From Azospirillum ramasamyi (GTDB taxonomy: Bacteria; Pseudomonadota; Alphaproteobacteria; Azospirillales; Azospirillaceae), in NCBI RefSeq assembly GCF_003233655.1, contig NZ_CP029833.1, positions 310,001 to 374,000 on the forward strand: a stretch of DNA of 64,000 bases. Reading direction: 5' to 3'. A program made the position numbers and the translations under genes. Positions 38,377 through 46,621 of this stretch are shown here, piece by piece. Every line of letters starts with the position of its first letter. Positions within the stretch are counted from its first letter, which is position 1. The notes under the pieces were generated by a model. It saw only the letters and a program-made list of their open reading frames with translations. It was not told the origin of the DNA and did not search any database.

Positions 38377-39129
38377 ATGCTGACGCTTTCGCTGATGGTG
38401 GGGCTTGGCCTTACCGTTCTCGTGACCTCGTTTCTGTCGGGCCTGTTCGGCATGGCCGGCGGCATGATGCTGATGGGCCTGCTGCTGATCCTGCTGCCGG
38501 TCCCCTCGGCGATGCTGCTGCATGGCGTGACGCAGTTCGCCTCCAACGGCTGGCGGGCATGGTTGTGGCGGCGCCATGTCGTCTGGCCGGTCATCCTGCG
38601 ATTCGCGCTGGGCGGATCCGGGGCCGGGTTGCTGTTCGCCCTGGTCGGCGCGATTCCCGACCGGGCGGTGTCGCTGCTGATTCTGGGGCTGACGCCCTTC
38701 CTTGCGCTGGCGGTGCCCGCACGCTGGGCCCTGGACGCCCGGAAGCCGCTGCATGGCCTCCTGGGCGGCTTTCTGTGCATGGGGGTGCAGTTGGTCGCCG
38801 GCATTTCCGGTCCGCTGCTGGACGTCTTCTTCATTCGCGGCGCGATGAGCCGGCAGAGCGTGGTCGCCACCAAGGCCGCGATTCAGTCGGTTGGCCATCT
38901 GGTGAAGATCGCTTACTTCGCTCCGCTTGTCGCCGGAGCCGCCGACGGCACGGTGGAATCGGCGGCGATTCTGATGTCGGTCGCCATGGCGCTGCTGGGC
39001 ACGAATCTCTCCCGCCGCGTGCTGGACCGCATGAGCGACGCGCAGTTTCGCCTGTGGAGCCGCTATCTGGTGATGGGAACCGCCGGCGTCTATCTGGGGC
39101 AGGGGCTGTTCCTGCTGGCTGCGCACTGA
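38377..39129 (+). CDS. TauE/SafE-family permease
   Basis: A 250-residue membrane protein with about eight helices. GLFGMAGGMMLMGLLL in the first repeat and GGFLCMGVQLVAGISGPLLDVFF in the second match the two-repeat TauE/SafE (sulfite/organosulfonate exporter) family. The substrate is unknown. Start at the ATG 38377; an in-frame GTG at 38335 would add 14 residues. The gene abuts the replication origin. Confidence 0.8.
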   Translation: MLTLSLMVGLGLTVLVTSFLSGLFGMAGGMMLMGLLLILLPVPSAMLLHGVTQFASNGWRAWLWRRHVVWPVILRFALGGSGAGLLFALVGAIPDRAVSLLILGLTPFLALAVPARWALDARKPLHGLLGGFLCMGVQLVAGISGPLLDVFFIRGAMSRQSVVATKAAIQSVGHLVKIAYFAPLVAGAADGTVESAAILMSVAMALLGTNLSRRVLDRMSDAQFRLWSRYLVMGTAGVYLGQGLFLLAAH

Positions 39130-39159
39130 AAGAAAAACATTATAAATCAATATATTAGC
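39128..39159. other. AT-rich stretch at the edge of the iterons (candidate duplex-unwinding element)
   Basis: About 32 bp almost lacking G+C (AAAGAAAAACATTATAAATC onward) lie directly before the first iteron. Such an element next to iterons is the usual melting site in iteron-type origins. No DnaA box was found by eye. Confidence 0.55.
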
Positions 39160-39175
39160 TTTCCTTCCGTTCGCT

Positions 39176-39752
39176 ATCCTTACTCCTTGGGGGCTGGATC
39201 CCGGCTTCCCTGAACCGTCCGGCCCGCATCCCGATCCTTACGGCTTGGGGGCGGGCTTCCTTACGTCCTGGGGGCTCTTAAGTCCTTGGATCCCTTACAT
39301 GCTCTGAAAAAGACCCGACAGGTCTCCAGAATCTGACCATCCTTACCTCTCGGGGGCCAGAATCCGGCCATGGATGCCCCCAAGCCGTAAGGATGGCGCT
39401 TGCCCATGGCCCCTCGAACAGCAAAAATGGCCGAACGCCCCCAGGGAGTAAGGATAGACTACGCACCATGATGCGGCTTTCCGGAATCGAGTCGGGCCGA
39501 TTCGGGGCATGCAAGGCTCTCGGAGGGGAGTTGGGGTGAGATTCGCACTCGGGGAAGCCTTTGCAGATCCGGCACTTAGCAGGCGCCCGTGACTCCCTTT
39601 CCCTTTTAAGAGGATTCGTCGGCCCAAAAACCCAGGAGAGTCCGCGAGTCGCATCGAATCTTCCTTACAGGGTGGGGGAAACAGCCTTACCGGGTGGGGG
39701 CGATTCGCATACCCCCCGGGGCGTAAGGGTTCTGCCCCCAGGATGTAAGGAT
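39176..39752. repeat. Replication origin iteron array (oriV)
   Basis: Ten copies of a 20-bp motif, consensus ATCCTTACNNNNNGGGGGC. Direct: 39176, 39234, 39257, 39339, 39661 and 39683. Inverted: 39375, 39436, 39711 and 39733 (all start positions of 20-bp units). They form two clusters (39176-39455 and 39661-39752) separated by about 200 bp without copies. Flanking bases are constant and the middle five vary. The array lies directly upstream of the rep gene, so it is the likely binding site of the initiator. Confidence 0.9.
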
Positions 39753-39778
39753 GAACAGGATTCTGCGGCGTCACCCTT

Positions 39779-39803
39779 TCCTTACTTGTTTTTCGGGTAA
39801 GGA
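39779..39803. promoter_or_regulatory. Inverted iteron half-sites before rep (autoregulatory operator)
   Basis: TCCTTAC (39779-39785) and GTAAGGA (39797-39803) form a perfect inverted repeat, each matching the conserved left half of the iterons, 38 bp before the rep ATG. In iteron replicons Rep dimers typically repress their own gene through such inverted half-iterons. Confidence 0.7.
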
Positions 39804-39840
39804 TTGAATTAGCCTCCTTCGATTTCGGCGGAGGACGGCG

Positions 39841-41229
39841 ATGGCGGGGACGGGGCGCAGGAAAGCGCGTGGTGCGGTGGCGGAGGAGTCCGTCCCGTCG
39901 GACGCGGCTGCGCCCGTCACGGCCGGTTCGGCAAAGGCCGCCCCCGGCCTCGTCGTGTTGGGGCCGCAGGATCTGGCCGGCGGGGCCGTGATCGACGGCG
40001 ACGGCGGGGCAGCCGCCGTGCCCGTGGTTGGCGCCGAATCCGCCGCCCCGGTCGCCGGACTGACCGCCCGCGTCGCCAGCGCCACCTTCGAGCGCGACGG
40101 CTACAAGCACCTGATCAAGGCGGCGGAGGCGGTCTACAGCTATCCCGCCAACGGCACGCGCCTGTCGCTGCCGGCGCAGAAGATGCTGAACTTCATGATC
40201 CATCTCGCCGGCAGCCAGAATTTCGCCAACAAGCTCTACCGGCTGCCCAAGCGCGTGGTGCGCGGCAACCACAAGGGCAACGAGCGGATCTTCGACGCGC
40301 TGAAGGAAATCTTCGATTCCAGCCTGGTGGTCATCGGCCCCTTCCGTGGCCGCCGGTCGCGTGCCGAACTGCGCATCCTCTCCAGCTATGTCCGGCCGGA
40401 GGAGGAGGAGGACAGCGACGCCGCCGACATCCATTTCCAGTTCACCGACGCCTTCCTGGAAATCCAGCGCTCGTCCCAGCTCTGGGCCAAGCTTTCCGGG
40501 CCGGCGATGGTCAAGGTCACCAGCACCTACGCGCTGAAGCTCTACGAGATCGGCATGCAGCGCTACCAGATGGATTATCCGTCGCTGGAACTGGACATCG
40601 ACACGCTGCGCAAGCTGATGAACGTCCCGGAGGGCGCCTACAAGGACTTCGGCATCCTGCGCACCCGCACCATCGACCGCGCCATCGCCGAGGTGAACCA
40701 GCTCGCCCCCTTCCGCGTCAGCATGCCGGAAGACAAGATGAAGCGGAAAGGCCGCAAGATCGAGGCGGTGACCCTCGATTTCCACGCCAAGGACGAGGAA
40801 GAGGCGGCCGAAACCTATCTGGAGCGCGAACGCCACAGCGCCGGCCGCCGCGCCCGGCGCATCGGCAAGGTCGACACCGTGGCTCCCGCCGACCCGGTGG
40901 AGGCCGGCCTCGCCGACCTCGGCCCGCTGCCCGATGCCGACGACGTGACGGCGCTGTGGGCAGCCGTCCTGCACGCCCTGAAGGGCAAGGTTCCCGCCCC
41001 GCTGCTGGCCGAACTGGAGCCGGAACGGGTGGAGGAAGCCCCCCAGGGCGGCCGCCGCCTCGTGCTGAAGGCCAGGAACGCCGCCGTCGCCGACACCGCC
41101 CGGATGAACCACTGGCCGAGCCTCAAGTCGGCCCTGTCCTCGCTCACCGCCGGGATGATCGAGGACGTGGCCTTCGAGGTGGCGGCGCGCAAGGCGAAGG
41201 CGGCGAAGGTGGCCTCCCCCGAGGCGTAA
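39841..41229 (+). CDS. Replication initiator, Rep_3 superfamily
   Basis: A 462-residue DNA-binding initiator. The N-terminus (1-80) is Ala/Gly/Val-rich and probably disordered. Two winged-helix domains follow: the first includes LSLPAQKMLNFMIHLAGS, the second TSTYALKLYEIGMQRYQ and LDIDTLRKLMNVPEGAYKDF with RTIDRAIAEVNQLAPFRVS, all characteristic of Rep_3 initiators. A C-terminal extension (about 330-462) is unusual in length. GGAGGA precedes the ATG. Ten iterons and an inverted half-iteron lie upstream, and another iteron overlaps the 3' end. Confidence 0.92.
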   Translation: MAGTGRRKARGAVAEESVPSDAAAPVTAGSAKAAPGLVVLGPQDLAGGAVIDGDGGAAAVPVVGAESAAPVAGLTARVASATFERDGYKHLIKAAEAVYSYPANGTRLSLPAQKMLNFMIHLAGSQNFANKLYRLPKRVVRGNHKGNERIFDALKEIFDSSLVVIGPFRGRRSRAELRILSSYVRPEEEEDSDAADIHFQFTDAFLEIQRSSQLWAKLSGPAMVKVTSTYALKLYEIGMQRYQMDYPSLELDIDTLRKLMNVPEGAYKDFGILRTRTIDRAIAEVNQLAPFRVSMPEDKMKRKGRKIEAVTLDFHAKDEEEAAETYLERERHSAGRRARRIGKVDTVAPADPVEAGLADLGPLPDADDVTALWAAVLHALKGKVPAPLLAELEPERVEEAPQGGRRLVLKARNAAVADTARMNHWPSLKSALSSLTAGMIEDVAFEVAARKAKAAKVASPEA

Positions 41230-41233
41230 GGGT
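41214..41233 (-). repeat. Iteron copy overlapping the rep stop codon
   Basis: On the minus strand this reads ACCCTTACGCCTCGGGGGAG, matching the origin consensus except at the second base of the core and the last positions. It spans the last codons and stop of rep. Confidence 0.6.
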
Positions 41234-41317
41234 TGGGGCCTATGGCGAGGTGGATGGCCGGCTGCTTGCACCTCTCACTGTTCCGGTAGCGCCGCCGCTC
41301 TCACCTCTTGTATTTAT

Positions 41318-42181
41318 TTAATAACTTTCATACTTTTTAAGTAATTCTATAAATTGAGTGTCAAGTTTAACTGTATTCAACAACCATAATGCCCCTTCTC
41401 GAAGAATTTTATCAATATCCTTGCCCTCGTGTTTGTTTATCGCATTACAGAAGATGTGCAACAAGGAGTTCCGAGCGGGACCAATGATTGAGGACATGGA
41501 CGGCGGTAGTGGTTGATCAAGGTTAGATGGCATGGATGCTATTTGAAAATTCCACATGGTCAAAGAATCTTCAATGTTCTCTCCGGACAAGATCGCGGGA
41601 GACGAAACAGTTTTGAAGCCCTCTCGGACCTGATATGTGGGCTTCGCACGCAGAACTTCTGCAAAAGATTTCCCGGTGAATTCGAGGATCTCTGGATTGA
41701 CGTTGAAGTCCGTACCCACAACCCAGTCAATGCCGATTGCGCAGCGCCGAAGACTAAAGACAAGGCAATCAAGTTTCACAAGATCGCTTGGACGGTTAAA
41801 CCATGATGTCATTCCATATCGGCTGTTCGGGTTTCCTTGCTGATAGAGAAATCGGAGGAACCGCCCCGGATCTTCATCGTTCCAGAGTTCTTGCGGGAAC
41901 TCCGCCGGACGTTCAAGGCGCTGCACTACCAGATCGTCAAGCCGCATGCAGCATCGGTCGAAAAGCTTCTCGATCTTGTGGCTATCTTTAATGACACTCT
42001 CCCCATTAAGAGCGAGAACTGCCTTGCAGTATTTCTCAATTGCTTGAACTGCCTGCCAGTAAAATTCCCGGTGAAATCCATGGATTTTCGCCCACCGAGC
42101 CAACTGATAGTTTTGGTCTGCCGGTTCAACGAAGAACTCATTTGCAAACACAGATTTTAAGTGGTTCAGGGTATAAAACAT
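41318..42181 (-). CDS. HEPN-like protein, AT-rich and probably acquired
   Basis: A 287-residue protein in a stretch of distinctly lower G+C than its neighbours. Residues about 12-76 resemble a HEPN domain: FYWQAVQAIEKYCKAVLALN followed by SHKIEKLF, the typical 'AiEKxxKAxL...H.l..L' pattern. Near the C-terminus, ARNSLLHIF (R237-H242) matches the RX4H catalytic pattern with a polar residue after Arg found in HEPN ribonucleases, although its distance from the N-terminal domain makes this tentative. HEPN proteins include toxin and abortive-infection RNases. No antitoxin is adjacent. Function is inferred, not established. Confidence 0.55.
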   Translation of the reverse strand: MFYTLNHLKSVFANEFFVEPADQNYQLARWAKIHGFHREFYWQAVQAIEKYCKAVLALNGESVIKDSHKIEKLFDRCCMRLDDLVVQRLERPAEFPQELWNDEDPGRFLRFLYQQGNPNSRYGMTSWFNRPSDLVKLDCLVFSLRRCAIGIDWVVGTDFNVNPEILEFTGKSFAEVLRAKPTYQVREGFKTVSSPAILSGENIEDSLTMWNFQIASMPSNLDQPLPPSMSSIIGPARNSLLHIFCNAINKHEGKDIDKILREGALWLLNTVKLDTQFIELLKKYESY

Positions 42182-42488
42182 CTATAAGCTCATTAATGAA
42201 AATGAAATTTCAGTAACTGAAAGATACACACAGATGATAGAAAAATCTCCTGCTGACAAGGTCGGCCTGGAGAACCTGCTTTTCTGACAGTCTGTCGAAT
42301 GGTGGGCAGGTGCAGCTTGCCACCCTACTGCGCTTGTGGGGGGAACACTGATCACCGACACCCCATGATCGGGGGCAGGGGAACGGCATCGGCGCATCGT
42401 TCGCAGCGGATTTTACGAAAACGCGCCATCTGGGATAATTATCCTATAATCTCTCCGCACCTGTCCCACCATCCTGCGGAGCAAAGCC
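42182..42488. other. 307-bp AT-rich intergenic region
   Basis: Divergent promoter region between the HEPN-like gene and the HTH protein. A GGAG ribosome binding site for the latter lies at its right end. Low G+C continues from the HEPN gene to about 42290 and then rises. No palindrome or iteron was found. Confidence 0.4.
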
Positions 42489-43190
42489 ATGCCTCTCGAC
42501 AGCCGTACCCTTGCCGACGACGATTTCCCCTGCTGGGCGGAGGAGCCGCCGGTGCCCGCCGACGGCTCGCTGGTTCCCGGATCGCAGTTCCATGAGGAAC
42601 AATGGATCATGGCCGCCGGGATGCTGGCGCGCGGCAGCAGCTTCCTCTATGTCGCCCGCGCCATGGGATGCAGCCGCACCACCCTGTGGCGGGCCTATTA
42701 CGGATCCAAGGATTTCCGTCACAGGGTCTGGTGGGAACGGCAGGCCCTGAAGCGGGAAGCCGACTTGCGCCTCTCCTCGCTGCGCATCCTGGTTGTCGAG
42801 CAGATCGAACGGCTGGTTTCCTCCGGCGATCCGTCGACCGTGCGCTGGCTGGCCGATCGGCTCGGCCTCCTCGACGGGCTCGGCGCCCAACCCGTCCGGC
42901 AGCCGGCCAACCAATCGGGAACCCGGCAACCGGCCGACACCCCCCAGCCGCCTCCGTTTGAAGATGCCTCCGCCGTCACCGCCTCCGAACTGGACGACGA
43001 CGACATCCCCGGCGCCCTGCGTGAGCGCAGGCCGCCCGATCCGCGCGCCGTCGCCGCGATCCTGGCCCGCCCGGAATCGGAGGGGCCGAAGGGCGTCTAT
43101 CCCTGGACCTTCAATCCCGACGATCCCTATCCCAACCTCGGCTCGGCGCTGGAACGGCGGGGCGGTCAGGCCGCCTTCGGCCGTCTGTGA
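42489..43190 (+). CDS. Hypothetical protein with helix-turn-helix segment
   Basis: A 233-residue protein. Residues about 35-115 resemble a resolvase/terminase-small-subunit-type HTH: MLARGSSFLYVARAMGCSRT, then TLWRAYYGSKDF and a basic helix. The C-terminal half is Pro/Asp-rich and likely disordered. No family could be named. Location beside the origin suggests a plasmid maintenance or regulatory role; that is conjecture. Confidence 0.6.
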   Translation: MPLDSRTLADDDFPCWAEEPPVPADGSLVPGSQFHEEQWIMAAGMLARGSSFLYVARAMGCSRTTLWRAYYGSKDFRHRVWWERQALKREADLRLSSLRILVVEQIERLVSSGDPSTVRWLADRLGLLDGLGAQPVRQPANQSGTRQPADTPQPPPFEDASAVTASELDDDDIPGALRERRPPDPRAVAAILARPESEGPKGVYPWTFNPDDPYPNLGSALERRGGQAAFGRL

Positions 43191-43221
43191 GGCGGGCCTT
43201 GCGGATGGGCCGGCGGACGGA

Positions 43222-43259
43222 ATGGAACAGCAGCCGGAAACCGTTCCACGCTGTTCCAT
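43222..43259. terminator. Hairpin between convergent genes
   Basis: ATGGAACAGC (43222-43231) and GCTGTTCCAT (43250-43259) form a 10-bp perfect stem between the HTH protein and the PspA-like gene. The right arm touches an iteron copy. Confidence 0.55.
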
Positions 43260-43277
43260 CCCCCAGGAGGTAAGGAT
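43258..43277 (-). repeat. Iteron copy outside the origin
   Basis: On the minus strand this reads ATCCTTACCTCCTGGGGGA, matching the origin consensus at every conserved base except the last. It lies 2 kb from rep, between convergent genes. Confidence 0.7.
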
Positions 43278-43311
43278 CGGCGGAGCCCCCTCCGCCGATC
43301 CCCTTCAATCA

Positions 43312-44082
43312 TCACCCATGCTTGGCCTTCAGCGCCGCCAGTCGGTCGGACAGGCTGGTGGCGGTGGCCTTGCCCGACGCGGCGGCCAGGGCGGCGGCGA
43401 TGTTGGGGTCTTCCTTTTCCGGGACCGACGGGCGCAGCAGCTTGGCCTTGGCGCTCGCGGCTTCTGCGGCGGCCAGATCCTTGGCGGCGGTGTCCTGCAT
43501 CGCCTTCAGCGCGACCGTCAGGCCGCTGGTGGCGCCGGCCAGGCCGGCGGCCTGGCGGGCGGCTTCGGCCTGGCGCTCGGCCATGGCGCGCTGCTGGTCG
43601 GCGCGGCCCATGTCGCGCTGGGCGCGGGTCAGGTCGGCGCGGGCGGCCTTCAGCTTGGCGCCGGCCTCGGCATAGTTCTTTTCCAGCATCTCCAGGAATT
43701 CCTGGGCTTCCACCGCGTCGCGGACCTCGCGCTCGATCTCCGGCGCCATCTCCTCCAGCATCCCGACGATGGTTTCCAGGCTCTTTTCCAGGCCGGCCTT
43801 GCGGGCAGGGTCGGTCTCGGCGTCGATCTGGCGCTGCAGATGCTCGGCGGCGGCCATGCGCTGGGCCGACAGGGCCTTGATCTCGTCGGCCTCGCGCTGC
43901 TCGCGGTCGTAGATGGCGCGGGCTTCCGCCACCTGCCGGCCCAGGCCGTCGAGATGCTGTTCCATGGTGCGCAGCTCCGCCTCGGTCGCGGATTTCGGAT
44001 CCCAGCGTACCAGCGCCTCCATGGCGCCCTGGACGGCCTGGTCGGTCTTGACACCCATAAGGTTGCGGATGAAGGCAAGCAT
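43312..44082 (-). CDS. PspA/IM30-like coiled-coil protein (YjfJ-type)
   Basis: A 256-residue, nearly all-helical protein with a short N-terminal region MLAFIRNLMGVK like PspA/IM30 proteins and long coiled-coil segments (about 30-180). An Ala-rich tail (about 180-256) is less structured. With the DUF350 and DUF2491 genes upstream it reproduces the yjfJ-yjfL-yjfK set of enterobacteria, linked to envelope maintenance. It probably sits on the inner face of the membrane. Last gene of the putative operon. Confidence 0.75.
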   Translation of the reverse strand: MLAFIRNLMGVKTDQAVQGAMEALVRWDPKSATEAELRTMEQHLDGLGRQVAEARAIYDREQREADEIKALSAQRMAAAEHLQRQIDAETDPARKAGLEKSLETIVGMLEEMAPEIEREVRDAVEAQEFLEMLEKNYAEAGAKLKAARADLTRAQRDMGRADQQRAMAERQAEAARQAAGLAGATSGLTVALKAMQDTAAKDLAAAEAASAKAKLLRPSVPEKEDPNIAAALAAASGKATATSLSDRLAALKAKHG

Positions 44083-44176
44083 GGCTCGAATCCTGTCGAT
44101 GAGGGTTGTTGGAGGCGCCCCGCGAGGCGTCTCGCCTGCACAGATGGGGAGGGAATGATCCGGCGACCAGACCCCT

Positions 44177-44196
44177 ATCCTTACCGCTCGGGGGCG
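44177..44196 (+). repeat. Iteron copy outside the origin
   Basis: ATCCTTACCGCTCGGGGGCG is a perfect match to the origin consensus, located in the gap between the PspA-like and DUF350 genes, 3 kb downstream of rep. Confidence 0.75.
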
Positions 44197-44199
44197 TGC

Positions 44200-44625
44200 C
44201 TATCCGGCCATGGCGGCGGCGTTGATCAGCGCCACCCCCAGCTGCACCCCGACCAGGGCCGCCGCCGACGCGACGTTGCCGGATTCGATCTGGCCGCGCA
44301 GGTCGCGGATCAGCAGGGTGGCCACCGCGAAGGCGACCAGCTGCAGGATCACCGCCACCACGCCCCACAACAGGATGTCCAGCAGGAAGGTGCTGGTCGC
44401 CAGCGTCGCCGCCAGCGGGATGGCGATCGCCACGATGGAGCCGGCCAGCGTCAGGCCGCCGGCGGCGTTCCCTTCCGCCACCAGCCGGCGTTCGTTGAAG
44501 GGGGTGATGCGGGTGTAGACGGCGACGCCGACCGCCAGCAGCGCCAGCGTGACGGCGAGCTGGACCAGCAGCACCGGAAGGCCGGTGCCGAGCGCGGTCA
44601 GGATGGAACCGAAGGTGCTTTCCAT
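44200..44625 (-). CDS. DUF350 membrane protein (YjfL-type)
   Basis: A 141-residue inner-membrane protein with four hydrophobic helices: LPVLLVQLAVTLALLAVGVA, then a short loop with TPFNERRLVAEGNAAG, and further helices around 55-85, 90-110 and 115-140. The NAAGGLTLAGSIVAIAIPL segment is the family signature. Sits between the DUF2491 gene (25 bp upstream) and the PspA-like gene. Function within the module is not known. Confidence 0.82.
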   Translation of the reverse strand: MESTFGSILTALGTGLPVLLVQLAVTLALLAVGVAVYTRITPFNERRLVAEGNAAGGLTLAGSIVAIAIPLAATLATSTFLLDILLWGVVAVILQLVAFAVATLLIRDLRGQIESGNVASAAALVGVQLGVALINAAAMAG

Positions 44626-44650
44626 GGGGCCGGCACTCTTGTCGTATGGG

Positions 44651-46492
44651 TTAGGACAGGGAGAGGGAGGCGGGATTCACGTCGATGCCGGCGGCGATCT
44701 CGACCGAGGCGCGGCCCGACCGCTCCACCGCCTCCACCAGGATGTACTCCGTGGTGGGGGCGGGGGCCGCGGCGCCGGTGGGGGCGCCGTACAGCATGGA
44801 ATGGCTGACCACCGTCTCGGTCCCGCGCACGGTCTGGCGCGCCTCGCTGAGGGTGAAGGGCTGGATGCGGCTGGCGCCCGGCTGCCAGACGCGGGGATAG
44901 AGCTTGCCGTCCTTGGTCTGGAACTCCGGCCAGCCGATCATCCCCTCGGCATCGTCCAGCCAGAACCCCCACTCGCCCTCGTCGGACGGCGTCACGCTGT
45001 CGATGGGGGTGAAATAGCGGCATTCGTCCGGCTGCCCGTCGGGACCGAGATGGATCTGGAAGAACCCCCCGGTCTTTCCGGGTCCGCCCGGCAGATGCAG
45101 CCGGTAGACGGTGGCCGGGCCGGAGCTGACGGTGCCGACCGCCTCGATCGACACCAGCCGGTCGCTGCCGGTGTCCGGCGCCTTCACCTTGGTGGCGCTC
45201 TCCGCCAGCAGGAAGGGGGTGGGGTCGATGGTGACCGCCATGCCCAGCCGGAACAGCGACGGGCTGTAGGCCTTGCAGCCGAGCTTCTGGTTCACGTAGT
45301 TGCCGAGCGTTCCGAACAGGGGCACGTCCGATCCTCCCTTGGAGACTGGGCCTGGTTTCTGTGCCGGGGCATCCATCCGGCGCCGTGCCCGCCACAGCAG
45401 GAACAGCACCGCCACGCCGAGCAGCACGATGCTCCACCACCAGAAGCCGCGGCCGCTCTCCTGCGGGGGTTGGGACGCCTGCGCGGCGCTGCTGCTGTCC
45501 ACCGAGCTGGCGGAATCGGCGCGGGCGAGTTCCGGCGGCACGTCGGGCGGCAGTTGCCCCGCCTCGCGCGGGGTGCCGGCCTGGGCGGCCAACGACTGGT
45601 CGAGCTGGTCCAGCTTGGCGCGCAACTCCGCATTGTCGCGGGCCAACTTATCGGCTTCCTGCCGCCACTCGCGGTAGCCGGGGTCGTCGGCGTTGTTGTG
45701 GAAGAAGGCGGCGTGGCCGGGCCGGGTCAGCGTGTCGAGCAGGAACCACAGGAACAGGCCGTCCCAGATGCCGAAGCGGCGCGGCGCGCTGTAGGCGTAG
45801 GGCGGCGGGTTCCAGCCGTAGCGGCCATAGGGGTTGGCCTGCGCCGGGCGGCGGGTGGACGGGGTGCGGTAGGACGAGCCGCCCGTTCCCCAGCCCCAGC
45901 CCGATCCGCCGGAGTTGCTGGAACCGCCGGTGCGGCCCTGGGTGGAGGCGGCGGGCGGCGCCGCGCCCGGCTGGGCCGGCGGCGCGCGGTCGGCTTCCTG
46001 GCGGCTGCGGTAGCGGTTCAGCGCGTCGGCCGAACCCTGCTGGCTGAAGGTCCGGTCACCGGCGGAGGCCGGCGGGGCGGCGACCGAGGGGGCGCTGTTG
46101 CCCGGCCGGGCATAGCCGCCGCTGGAACTGGAGCGTCCGCCGGAGAACCATCCGCCGCCGCTTCCGGCCGAAGGCGTGCGTGGCGCGGACGGGCGGGAGT
46201 AGCCGCTGCTGCTGCCGACGGACGGGGTGCGCGAGGGCCGGGAATAACCGCCGGACGAGCGGCCGCGTGAACCGGCGCGGGCCTGGGCCTCGTCCGGAGC
46301 GAGTGCCACGGAAACCGCCGCGGTGGCGGCGATGGCGAGCGGAGCGGGGGCCGCCGGGACGGACAGAATGGCGCCGACGGGAGCCGCCAGCGGCTGCGCC
46401 GTCATCAGAATGGCGACGGCGGCGGCGCGCCATCGCGTTTTCCAGAGGTCCAGCGGCCGGGTGGAACACCGGGGCTTCGCGGTCTGCGTCAT
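44651..46492 (-). CDS. DUF2491 protein (YjfK-type) with long Ser/Gly-rich N-terminal extension
   Basis: A 613-residue protein. Signal or anchor sequence at about 20-70 (ending ..DEAQARAGS), a Ser/Gly/Pro-rich low-complexity region (about 72-220), a hydrophobic segment (about 235-255), a coiled coil (about 275-300), a transmembrane helix (WWWSIVLLGVAVLFLLW, about 355-372) and a C-terminal DUF2491 domain (about 390-610) with LGMAVTIDPTPFLL, MIGWPEF, YPRVW and HSMLYG. The enterobacterial YjfK has only the DUF2491 part, so the extension is a notable difference. First gene of the three-gene module. Confidence 0.8.
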   Translation of the reverse strand: MTQTAKPRCSTRPLDLWKTRWRAAAVAILMTAQPLAAPVGAILSVPAAPAPLAIAATAAVSVALAPDEAQARAGSRGRSSGGYSRPSRTPSVGSSSGYSRPSAPRTPSAGSGGGWFSGGRSSSSGGYARPGNSAPSVAAPPASAGDRTFSQQGSADALNRYRSRQEADRAPPAQPGAAPPAASTQGRTGGSSNSGGSGWGWGTGGSSYRTPSTRRPAQANPYGRYGWNPPPYAYSAPRRFGIWDGLFLWFLLDTLTRPGHAAFFHNNADDPGYREWRQEADKLARDNAELRAKLDQLDQSLAAQAGTPREAGQLPPDVPPELARADSASSVDSSSAAQASQPPQESGRGFWWWSIVLLGVAVLFLLWRARRRMDAPAQKPGPVSKGGSDVPLFGTLGNYVNQKLGCKAYSPSLFRLGMAVTIDPTPFLLAESATKVKAPDTGSDRLVSIEAVGTVSSGPATVYRLHLPGGPGKTGGFFQIHLGPDGQPDECRYFTPIDSVTPSDEGEWGFWLDDAEGMIGWPEFQTKDGKLYPRVWQPGASRIQPFTLSEARQTVRGTETVVSHSMLYGAPTGAAAPAPTTEYILVEAVERSGRASVEIAAGIDVNPASLSLS

Positions 46493-46621
46493 CCGTCCTC
46501 TCGCGCGTCATCCGGGGCGGGTTCGACCGGCCCTCCCGGCGATTCGTGGCGCAAAGGTAGGCAGATAAGCGGCGGGGCTCAAGGAATTAACCGTCGCGGC
46601 CGGCAGGCCGGGGCCGATCCT

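Noticed and set aside
39561..39800. Open frame of 79 residues across the iterons
   Set aside because: It runs through iteron DNA and has no coding features; the region is the origin.
41513..42160. Several plus-strand frames opposite the HEPN-like gene
   Set aside because: The minus-strand frame is continuous, has a recognisable domain pattern and is the longest.
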